From contig NZ_OBQD01000008.1 of NCBI RefSeq assembly GCF_900220975.1, positions 124,001 through 188,000 of the forward strand: DNA of 64,000 nucleotides, written 5' to 3'. The position numbers and the translations under genes were made by a program. The stretch comes from Rhizobium subbaraonis. GTDB taxonomy: Bacteria > Pseudomonadota > Alphaproteobacteria > Rhizobiales > Rhizobiaceae. The notes beneath the pieces are model-generated. The model searched no databases. It saw only the letters and a program-made list of their open reading frames with translations, and was not told the origin of the DNA. Below, one piece after another: positions 57,301 through 64,000 of the stretch; positions within the stretch are counted from its first letter, which is position 1; each line of letters opens with the position of its first letter.

Positions 57301-59307
57301 TTATTCGAACTCCATGATGACCTCGTCGACGGCCAGGCTTGCGCCGACGGAGACCGGCACGCGTTTGACCACCGCTTTTCGCTCGGCACGCAGGATGTTT
57401 TCCATCTTCATCGCCTCGATCGTGGCGAGCGCCTGCCCCGCCTCCACCGTGTCGCCTTCGGCGACCGCGACCGCGGTGATCAGACCCGGCATGGGGCAGA
57501 GAAGCATCTTGGATGTATCGGGCGGCAGCTTCACCGGCATCAACCTGGCCAGTTCCGCCACGCGCGGTTCGCGCACCCGGGCGATCACATCGATGCCGCG
57601 CCAGCGCAGCCGCAGCGAATATCCGATCTTGTCGACTTTCACGCCCATCGGCATTTCGTCGATGAAGAAGGTCGCATGCGTCTGTCCCGGCAGCCAGTCG
57701 CTGCGGATCGAGGCTGTCCCGCCGTCCGCAAATGTGACGCGGGACGCATCGCCCTCCTGGGCGAACGTGACGGCAATAGCCTCGCTGCCAAGCGCCACCG
57801 ACCATTCCCTGCCGACGACGCGGCGATGGTTGCCGATCGTGCCGGAAATCTTCGTCGCCCGCCTCTGCAGGCGGTCGTTGATCAGGGTCGCGACCGCTGC
57901 GAGCTTGCGTCGCGCATCTGCATCGGGCGAGACGCCCTGGAAGCCGTCCGGAAACTCCTCGGCGATGAAGGCGGTCGTCAGGTGGCCCTCGCGAAACCGG
58001 GCATTCTGCATAACCGCCGACAGGAAGGGCAGGTTGTGACCGATGCCCTCGACCTCGAAATCATCAAGGGCTTGGCCCATGGCCTCGATTGCGGCCTGCC
58101 GGTCCGGCCCCCAGCTGCACAGCTTGGCGACCATCGGGTCGTAGTACATCGATATCTCGCCGCCCTCATAGACGCCGGTATCGTTGCGTATGATCGCGCC
58201 GTCCTCCTGCACGCCTTCTGCCGGCGGGCGGTAACGCGTGAGCCGGCCGATCGAAGGCAGGAAGTTGCGATAGGGGTCCTCGGCATAGAGCCGGCTCTCG
58301 ATCGCCCAGCCGTTCAGCTTGACTTCCTCCTGGCCGAAGGAAAGCCTCTCGCCGGCGGCGACGCGGATCATCTGCTCTACGAGGTCGATGCCGGTGATCA
58401 GTTCGGTGACGGGATGCTCCACCTGCAGCCGCGTGTTCATCTCCAGGAAATAGAAGTTGCGGTTCCCGTCGACGATGAATTCGACCGTGCCCGCCGAATG
58501 GTAGCCGACGGCTTTGGCCAGCGCGACCGCCTGTTCGCCCATCGCCTTTCGGGTGGCTTCGTCGAGGAAGGGCGAGGGCGCCTCCTCGATGACCTTCTGG
58601 TTCCGTCGCTGGATGGAGCACTCGCGCTCGCCGAGATAGAGCGTGTTGCCGTGCCGGTCGCCCAGTACCTGGATTTCGATGTGGCGCGGCTGGGTGACGA
58701 ATTTCTCGATGAAGATGCGGTCGTCGCCGAAGGAGCTCTTCGCCTCGTTCTTCGACGACTGGAAGCCTTCGCGTGCCTCGGTGTCGTTCCAGGCGATTCG
58801 CATGCCCTTGCCGCCACCGCCGGCGGACGCCTTGATCATCACGGGATAACCGATTTTGGCGGCGATCCGCACCGCTTCCTCGGCATCCTCGATCAGGCCC
58901 ATATGGCCGGGTACGGTGGAGACGCCGGCCTCGGCTGCGATCTTTTTGGACGTGATCTTGTCGCCCATCGCCTCGATGGCGCGCAGCGGCGGGCCGATGA
59001 AGGCGACGCCCACTTTCTCCAGCGCGGCGGCAAAGGCGGCGTTTTCCGACAGGAAGCCGTAGCCGGGGTGAACCGCGTCGGCGCCGGTCTGCCGGATTGC
59101 GTCGAGAATCCGGTCGATGACGATATAGGACTGGTTCGACGGTGCCGGACCGATATGCACCGCCTCGTCGGCCATCTGCACATGCAACGCCTCGCGGTCG
59201 GCGTCCGAATAGACGGCGACGGTGGCAATGCCCATCTTGCGGGCGGTCTTGATGACGCGGCAGGCGATCTCGCCACGATTGGCAATGAGGATTTTCGTGA
59301 TCGCCAA
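57301..59307 (-). CDS. pccA: Propionyl-CoA carboxylase, biotin carboxylase/biotin carrier subunit
   Basis: 668 aa. Biotin carboxylase domains (1-450) have MIKASAGGGGKGMRIAWND in the ATP-grasp and FLEMNTRLQVEHPVTELITG. A linker (BT-like) domain follows, and the C-terminal carrier domain has EAMKMEN with the biotinylated Lys634. With PccB it carboxylates propionyl-CoA to methylmalonyl-CoA. 3-methylcrotonyl-CoA carboxylase is the main alternative, but the neighbouring mutase and regulator favour propionyl. It ends 2 bp from the 125-aa gene upstream. Confidence 0.93.
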   Translation of the reverse strand: MAITKILIANRGEIACRVIKTARKMGIATVAVYSDADREALHVQMADEAVHIGPAPSNQSYIVIDRILDAIRQTGADAVHPGYGFLSENAAFAAALEKVGVAFIGPPLRAIEAMGDKITSKKIAAEAGVSTVPGHMGLIEDAEEAVRIAAKIGYPVMIKASAGGGGKGMRIAWNDTEAREGFQSSKNEAKSSFGDDRIFIEKFVTQPRHIEIQVLGDRHGNTLYLGERECSIQRRNQKVIEEAPSPFLDEATRKAMGEQAVALAKAVGYHSAGTVEFIVDGNRNFYFLEMNTRLQVEHPVTELITGIDLVEQMIRVAAGERLSFGQEEVKLNGWAIESRLYAEDPYRNFLPSIGRLTRYRPPAEGVQEDGAIIRNDTGVYEGGEISMYYDPMVAKLCSWGPDRQAAIEAMGQALDDFEVEGIGHNLPFLSAVMQNARFREGHLTTAFIAEEFPDGFQGVSPDADARRKLAAVATLINDRLQRRATKISGTIGNHRRVVGREWSVALGSEAIAVTFAQEGDASRVTFADGGTASIRSDWLPGQTHATFFIDEMPMGVKVDKIGYSLRLRWRGIDVIARVREPRVAELARLMPVKLPPDTSKMLLCPMPGLITAVAVAEGDTVEAGQALATIEAMKMENILRAERKAVVKRVPVSVGASLAVDEVIMEFE

Positions 59308-59309
59308 GG

Positions 59310-59687
59310 CTAGATCTCCATCACGTCTTCAAATGATTCGGGGAAGGAGGCGCGGGCCGCCTTCTCGTCGATTATCAGCAATGCTTCATACGAGGTGGGG
59401 TCGAACTCCTTCTCCGCCGCCACAACCTCACGGCCGAAGAGCAGGTTCAGCCGGGCGGCATCGAGATTGCCGCGTTCGAACGGTTCCGGTCCGAACTGAT
59501 GCCAGAGCGCATGGAGGAAGGCCGCGTCTATCTTGTGCTCGGCCGAGCCCGGTCGGGCACGACGGGGCAGGGCCTTGATCGGCGTCACGCCTTTCGGGTT
59601 GGCCCGGCGGATGGTGAACTGGACGCCCGTGCCCGGCATGCCGGACGGGAAGCCACGATGTTTTGTCATGTCGGGAAGCTTGGCCAT
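59310..59687 (-). CDS. Unidentified protein encoded between pccB and pccA
   Basis: 125 aa, predicted soluble, with a basic N-terminal third (HRGFPSGMPGTGVQFTIRRA, PKGVTPIKALPRRARPG) and an acidic C-terminal part (FDPTSYEALLIIDEKAARAS ending FEDVMEI). It has no signal, membrane helix or motif I recognise. It lies 15 bp after pccB and 2 bp before pccA, so it is translated with the carboxylase subunits. That position suggests a role with the enzyme or in propionyl-CoA metabolism, which the sequence itself does not prove. Confidence 0.75.
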   Translation of the reverse strand: MAKLPDMTKHRGFPSGMPGTGVQFTIRRANPKGVTPIKALPRRARPGSAEHKIDAAFLHALWHQFGPEPFERGNLDAARLNLLFGREVVAAEKEFDPTSYEALLIIDEKAARASFPESFEDVMEI

Positions 59688-59702
59688 GATCCTGGTCTTC
59701 CC

Positions 59703-61235
59703 TCACAACGGAATGGTGTCGTGCTTGCGCCAGCGCGCATCCACCTGCTTGTTGCGCAGGGAGGCGAAGGCACGGGCAATGCGCTTGCGCGAGGAATGCG
59801 GCATGATCACCTCGTCGATGAAGCCGCGCTCGGCGGCGACGAAGGGGTTGGCGAACCTTTCCTCATACTCGGCCGTCCGTGCGGCGATCTTGTCTGGATC
59901 GCCCAGTTCAGAGCGGTAGAGGATCTCCGTCGCGCCCTTGGCGCCCATCACCGCGATCTCGGCGGTCGGCCAGGCATAGTTGACGTCTGCGCCGATATGC
60001 TTGGACGCCATCACGTCGTAGGCGCCGCCATAGGCTTTACGGGTGATCAGCGTCACCATCGGCACCGTCGCCTGGCTGTAGGCGAACAGAAGCTTGGCGC
60101 CGTGCTTGATCACCCCGCCATATTCCTGCGCAACCCCCGGCAGGAAGCCCGGCACGTCGACCAGCGTCAGGAGCGGAATGTTGAAGGCATCGCAGAAGCG
60201 CACGAACTTTGCCGCTTTCCGCGACGAGTCGATGTCGAGGCAGCCGGCGAGCACCATCGGCTGGTTGGCGACGACGCCGACCGTCTGGCCCTCAAGCCGG
60301 ATGTAGCCGGTGATGATGTTCTTTGCAAAATTCTCCTGCAGCTCGAAGAAGTCGCCTTCGTCGGCAATCGCCAGGATCAGTTCCTTCATGTCGTAGGGCT
60401 TGTTGGAGCTGTCCGGGATGAGCGTGTCGAGCCGTGCCTCCAGCCGCGCCGGATCGTCGTGAAACGGGCGCACCGGGGGCTTCTCGCGGTTGTTCAGCGG
60501 CAGGAAGTCGAACAGCAGCCGCACATGCTCCAGCGTCTCGATGTCGTTCTCGTAGGCCCCGTCGGCGACGGAGGATTTTTTCGTGTGCGTCCCGGCCCCG
60601 CCCAGTTCCTCGGCAGTGACGATCTCGTTGGTCACCGTCTTCACCACGTCCGGCCCGGTGACGAACATGTAGGATGAATCCCGCACCATGAAGATGAAGT
60701 CGGTCATGGCAGGCGAATAGACCGCCCCGCCCGCACATGGGCCCATGATCACGGAGATCTGCGGGATGACGCCGGAGGCCTCGGCGTTGCGGCGAAACAC
60801 CTCGGCATAGCCGGCAAGCGAGGCGACGCCTTCCTGGATGCGGGCGCCGCCCGAATCGTTCAGCCCGATCACCGGGGCGCCGTTGCGCACCGCCATGTCC
60901 ATGATCTTGCAGATCTTCTGCGCATGGGTTTCCGACAGCGATCCGCCCAGCACGGTGAAGTCCTGGCTGAAGACGTAGACCTGTCGCCCGTTGATCGTGC
61001 CCCAGCCGGTGACGACGCCGTCGCCGGCGATCTTCTGGCCGGCCATGCCGAAGTCGACCGCCCGGTGGGTGACGTACATGTCGTATTCTTCGAACGAGCC
61101 CGCATCGAGCAGCACCTCAAGCCGCTCGCGTGCCGTCAGCTTGCCCTTGCCGTGCTGGGCGTCGATCCGCTTCTGCCCCCCGCCGAGATAGGCCTCGTCG
61201 CGTCGAGCCTGCAACTGCTCCAGTATCGGGCGCAT
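59703..61235 (-). CDS. pccB: Propionyl-CoA carboxylase, carboxyltransferase subunit
   Basis: 510 aa from ATG 61235; a GTG two codons upstream overlaps the GGGAG site. The two crotonase-like halves have [34 protein letters not shown] and [16 protein letters not shown], then [20 protein letters not shown]. It transfers CO2 from biotin to propionyl-CoA. It is the first gene of the leftward operon and is divergent from the PccR-type regulator, with a 132-bp shared upstream region. Confidence 0.94.
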   Translation of the reverse strand: MRPILEQLQARRDEAYLGGGQKRIDAQHGKGKLTARERLEVLLDAGSFEEYDMYVTHRAVDFGMAGQKIAGDGVVTGWGTINGRQVYVFSQDFTVLGGSLSETHAQKICKIMDMAVRNGAPVIGLNDSGGARIQEGVASLAGYAEVFRRNAEASGVIPQISVIMGPCAGGAVYSPAMTDFIFMVRDSSYMFVTGPDVVKTVTNEIVTAEELGGAGTHTKKSSVADGAYENDIETLEHVRLLFDFLPLNNREKPPVRPFHDDPARLEARLDTLIPDSSNKPYDMKELILAIADEGDFFELQENFAKNIITGYIRLEGQTVGVVANQPMVLAGCLDIDSSRKAAKFVRFCDAFNIPLLTLVDVPGFLPGVAQEYGGVIKHGAKLLFAYSQATVPMVTLITRKAYGGAYDVMASKHIGADVNYAWPTAEIAVMGAKGATEILYRSELGDPDKIAARTAEYEERFANPFVAAERGFIDEVIMPHSSRKRIARAFASLRNKQVDARWRKHDTIPL

Positions 61236-61328
61236 TCTCACTCCCTGTGAATTCGGTTTGTGCGCCCATTATGCCGATATTGGCTTGCGGAAAACAATTG
61301 AACGGGTGCGAAAGCGGAAATATAAAAT

Positions 61329-61357
61329 AGCAAACTTGAAAATGCGAATTTGCAAAA
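61329..61357. promoter_or_regulatory. Candidate PccR/ScfR operator
   Basis: A palindromic TTTGCAAA (61349-61356) within an AT-rich stretch, with related words TGCGAA (61343) and AGCAAAC (61329) just upstream. PccR of Rhodobacter sphaeroides is reported to bind paired TTTGCAAA words. Here only one copy is perfect. It lies 11 bp before the regulator start and 114 bp before pccB. Confidence 0.5.
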
Positions 61358-61367
61358 TCGGTGAGTC

Positions 61368-62783
61368 ATGGCGATCGGCAAACTCTTCATCGGCCGCAAG
61401 GTCCGCGATCTCAGGCAGGCGAGCGGCATCACACAGAGCCAGTTCGCCGAGCGTATCGGTATCTCCACCAGCTACCTGAACCAGATCGAGAACAACCAGC
61501 GCCCGGTATCCGCAGCGGTGCTTCTGGCGCTCGCCGACAAGTTCCGCCTCGACATCGCCGAGCTGTCGGTGGGGGAGAACGACCGGCTGCTGTCTGCGCT
61601 GTCGGAGGCGCTGACCGACCCGCTGTTTGCGACCTACTCGCCGAGCCTGCAGGAGCTGAAGCTCGTCACCCAGAACGCACCAGGGCTGGCGCATGCGCTC
61701 ATCGCCTGTCATCAGGCCTACCGTCGCAACAGCGAAAGGCTCGCAAGCTTCGACGCCACGCTTGGCCGGGCCGGCGGGCCTGCCGAAATGACGCCCTATG
61801 AGGAAGTGCGCGACTTCTTCCATTTCGTCGACAACTACATCCACGAGCTGGACGCCTTCGCCGAACGGCTTGCGATGGACCTCGGCATCGGCCGCGGCGA
61901 CAACCAGGCTGTCCTGACCGAGCATCTGGCACGGAGGTTCGCGGTGCGTGTCGCCCGTGGGGCGGCCGGTGACGACGCCATCCGGCGCTACGATCCGCAA
62001 GCCCGCGTCCTGACGGTCAATCCCTACGCCGCCGCCTCGACGCGCGATTTCCAGCTGGCGCTGCAGATCGCCCAGCTTCAGGCTGCCAGCGAGATCGACG
62101 CGGTGGCGCAGGCGGCGGGGTTCCGCTCGGAGGAGGCGCTGGAAATCTGCCGCATGGGGCTGGAAAACTATGTCGCGGGCGCCCTGCTTTTGCCCTACGG
62201 CACGTTCCTGCAGGCTGCACAGGATCTGCGCCACGACCTGGAACTGCTTGCCGCCCGCTTCGGCGCCTCGATCGAGCAGGTCTGCCATCGCCTCAGCACG
62301 CTGCAGCGCCCGGGCCTGAAGGGTGTGCCGATCTTCTTTGCCCGCATCGACCGCGCCGGCAACATCACCAAGCGCCACAGCGCAGCTAAGTTTCAGTTCG
62401 CCCGCTTCGGTGCCGCCTGTCCGCTCTGGAATGCCCATGAAGCCTTCGAGCGTCCCGGCCGCATCCTGCGCCAGCTGGCGGAGACGCCCGACGGCGTTCG
62501 TTATCTCTGTCTTGCCACCCACACCTCCAAGGGCAGCGGCGGCTTCCGTGCCGCGCGCCCCGAATATGCGCTGGCGCTCGGCTGCGAGATCTCCTACGCG
62601 CCTGCGTTCGTCTACGCCGATGATCTCGACATGGAGAATTCGGGGGCCTTTGCCCCCATCGGCATCTCCTGCCGCATCTGCGAGCGCGCCGACTGCGCCA
62701 GCCGCGCCGTCCCGCCCTTCAAGCGCCGGCTGCACGTGGACCACAACGTGCGCCGGATCGTGCCTTACGGTTTGGGGGTATGA
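61368..62783 (+). CDS. pccR: Short-chain fatty acyl-CoA regulator (PccR/ScfR family)
   Basis: 471 aa. An N-terminal XRE helix-turn-helix (about 10-64, SGITQSQFAERIGISTSYLN) is followed by a long ligand-sensing region and a C-terminal DUF2083-type domain with the conserved cysteine cluster ISCRICERADCASRA. ScfR proteins sense acyl-CoAs; PccR activates propionyl-CoA carboxylase genes. Its divergence from pccB fits that role directly. Related RamB/MccR regulators act on glyoxylate or methylcitrate genes and are the alternatives. Confidence 0.85.
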   Translation: MAIGKLFIGRKVRDLRQASGITQSQFAERIGISTSYLNQIENNQRPVSAAVLLALADKFRLDIAELSVGENDRLLSALSEALTDPLFATYSPSLQELKLVTQNAPGLAHALIACHQAYRRNSERLASFDATLGRAGGPAEMTPYEEVRDFFHFVDNYIHELDAFAERLAMDLGIGRGDNQAVLTEHLARRFAVRVARGAAGDDAIRRYDPQARVLTVNPYAAASTRDFQLALQIAQLQAASEIDAVAQAAGFRSEEALEICRMGLENYVAGALLLPYGTFLQAAQDLRHDLELLAARFGASIEQVCHRLSTLQRPGLKGVPIFFARIDRAGNITKRHSAAKFQFARFGAACPLWNAHEAFERPGRILRQLAETPDGVRYLCLATHTSKGSGGFRAARPEYALALGCEISYAPAFVYADDLDMENSGAFAPIGISCRICERADCASRAVPPFKRRLHVDHNVRRIVPYGLGV

Positions 62784-62896
62784 GCGCGTCGAAGCCGTCG
62801 GCCTGGGCGACGCATGATTGACGCGAATGGCCGTTGTGATATTGGCGCTACGACGAGTATCGCACCGCTGCGAAGACGCGCTGGAGAAACAGAATC

Positions 62897-63736
62897 ATGC
62901 GATGGGGCTTGCCCAAAAAGGTCGAGAAAGAGGCGAAAAGCCAACGGGTCGTGATCCCGACGCACGATAGCATCGATGATCTCCTGCAGGCAGGCTTCGG
63001 CTCATGCGGTCACTATTTCTTCCATGACAACGAACAGAAGAAATACATCCTGGTTTTCTTCAACGGCGCGATGAACCGCCAGTATCACTCGGAAACGCCG
63101 CTGTTCAACCGTTGGTCGTGGGGCAGCCGGTGCAAGTTTCCCGTCGTCTGTGTCAGCGATCCTGCGGTCGCGCCTTCAACAGGCCTGCATATCGACTGGT
63201 ATCTCGGTCGCCGGGATGAGTGGACCTTGGAGAGGGTCTGGGCACAGCTTCACCACATCAGGTCAGTGATCGCTCCCGAGGCGAAGTTCATCGTCATGGG
63301 CTCGTCTGGCGGCGGCTTCGCCGCCCTGCAATCTACGATGATGGGCCACGCCAAGGAATGCTACTGCATCAATCCCCAGATCGAGTTGTGGCGCTTTCAG
63401 AACCAGTCCCGTTACTTTGCCTCGCTCCGCAAATACAATGGTGACGATTCCGGCCAGATCCCGCCGGAGGATTTGCATCGTTTTTCCGTGATCGAGGCAG
63501 GCAAGAGCCGTGCCCATCGCGGGTCGGCCATCTTTTACGCGCAGAACAGCGCGGACGTTCCCCATGTCCGCGACCATTTCCTGCCGTTCATGACCGAGTT
63601 TTCCGCCACGTCTCACAACCGCACCAGCAAGATTCACCACATCTCCTTCCGGGATGCTGCTCTGAAGCACCTGCCGCCAAGCTATGAGCAGACGCTGAAG
63701 ATATTCGGCCAGCCGTTTAAGCGGTTGATGAAATAG
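62897..63736 (+). CDS. Alpha/beta-hydrolase-like protein, possibly surface-polysaccharide related (XcbB/CpsF-like)
   Basis: 279 aa, predicted cytoplasmic. It has a nucleophile-elbow motif VMGSSGGGFAAL (about residue 132-143), an upstream VFFNGAMNRQYHSETPLFNR-type oxyanion/core strand, and CINPQIELWRF after the elbow, a layout shared with XcbB/CpsF capsule proteins and Asp2-like hydrolases. A catalytic His could be in SKIHHISF. GGAG lies 11 bases upstream. It stands alone between pccR and tRNA-Leu. The family call is by pattern only. Confidence 0.55.
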   Translation: MRWGLPKKVEKEAKSQRVVIPTHDSIDDLLQAGFGSCGHYFFHDNEQKKYILVFFNGAMNRQYHSETPLFNRWSWGSRCKFPVVCVSDPAVAPSTGLHIDWYLGRRDEWTLERVWAQLHHIRSVIAPEAKFIVMGSSGGGFAALQSTMMGHAKECYCINPQIELWRFQNQSRYFASLRKYNGDDSGQIPPEDLHRFSVIEAGKSRAHRGSAIFYAQNSADVPHVRDHFLPFMTEFSATSHNRTSKIHHISFRDAALKHLPPSYEQTLKIFGQPFKRLMK

Positions 63737-63827
63737 CCCGGCAACCTGTTTCGACCGGCGTCTTGTCCGGAGGGGCGTTTCGGGCCGGCGCCGGTTGTCG
63801 TTGCGCGGAAGCGTAAAGCATTGCCCT

Positions 63828-63857
63828 AAAAAGAAAAACCCCGGATGACCGGGGTTT
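63828..63857 (-). terminator. Rho-independent terminator of tRNA-Leu
   Basis: Read on the minus strand: 9-bp stem AAACCCCGG / CCGGGGTTT (63849-63857 and 63836-63844), loop of 4, then a run of T residues broken by one C. It follows the tRNA-Leu 3' end by about 35 bp. Confidence 0.88.
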
Positions 63858-63891
63858 CTTTAAGACGTCTTGAAACGTCTTCACAATGGAA

Positions 63892-63978
63892 TGGTGCCCA
63901 GAAGAGGACTCGAACCTCCACACCCTTTCGAGTACCAGCACCTGAAGCTGGCGCGTCTACCAATTCCGCCATCTGGGC
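63892..63978 (-). tRNA. tRNA-Leu (anticodon CAG)
   Basis: 87 nt including encoded CCA. The acceptor stem GCCCAGA pairs with TCTGGGC. The D-arm reads GGCGGAATTGGTAGACGC, the anticodon loop CTTCAGG gives CAG, the class II variable arm is TACTCGAAAGGGTGT, and the T-arm GGTTCGAGTCC. It decodes CUG, the dominant leucine codon in a GC-rich genome. Confidence 0.96.
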
Positions 63979-64000
63979 GACGGACGCGGATGTACGGGGA

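Overview
The window reads as chromosomal core sequence of an alphaproteobacterium of the Rhizobiales, most likely Rhizobiaceae (Sinorhizobium/Rhizobium/Shinella-like). This rests on: high GC throughout; the irr-fabA-fabB-fabI order; a rimP-nusA-ylxR-infB-rbfA-truB block leading to rpsO-pnp; a membrane-anchored CycM-type cytochrome c; an HWE-family histidine kinase; a DnaX without the usual zinc cysteines; a CtrA-type box; and a RIME-like rhizobial intergenic element. The species cannot be named from sequence alone.

Layout. 1-11000 is a nucleoside salvage and uptake region: the 3' end of deoB, then add and upp on the plus strand, and opposing them a tightly overlapped operon of a BMP-type nucleoside ABC transporter (ATPase and two permeases) with cdd, punA, deoC and deoA. 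The binding protein gene lies just upstream, separated from the ATPase gene by a convergent slyX. 11100-17200 is a looser stretch: a damaged msrA, small membrane proteins, tRNA-Ser(GGA), a staphylococcal-nuclease-like protein that has lost catalytic residues, a 44-aa peptide gene, two convergent DUF883/ElaB-like genes, a CtrA box, a candidate sRNA, an AEC transporter and cycM. 17300-25650 holds kdsB-pheA, nudC-HIT, the SRP RNA, dnaX-ybaB-recR (with a MOSC gene on the opposite strand) and an MltB-like transglycosylase. 25750-39900 holds an MFS exporter, the transcription/translation operon (rimP, nusA, ylxR-L7Ae fusion, infB, rbfA, truB), the HWE kinase, rpsO and pnp. 39900-54600 holds a RsmC-like methyltransferase, a DUF218 protein, a TRIC channel, irr, the unsaturated fatty acid genes fabA-fabB-fabI, two acetyltransferases, an XRE-cupin regulator divergent from an MFS exporter, lepA, a Bcr/CflA-like exporter and a thioesterase. 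54900-62800 is a complete propionyl-CoA module: methylmalonyl-CoA mutase, the biotin subunit, an unidentified 125-aa protein, the carboxyltransferase subunit, and a divergent PccR/ScfR-type regulator. The right edge holds an accessory alpha/beta-hydrolase-like gene and tRNA-Leu(CAG).

How the genes work together. Nucleosides enter through the BMP ABC system and are deaminated (add, cdd) and phosphorolysed (punA, deoA); deoB and deoC feed the pentose to central metabolism and upp salvages uracil. Propionyl-CoA is carboxylated and rearranged towards succinyl-CoA under the divergent regulator. I found no obviously new multi-gene system. The most notable points are the out-of-frame deletion in msrA, the non-catalytic nuclease-like protein, the unidentified gene inside the propionyl-CoA carboxylase operon, the CtrA box beside a candidate sRNA, and a seven-copy 14-bp tandem repeat behind pheA.
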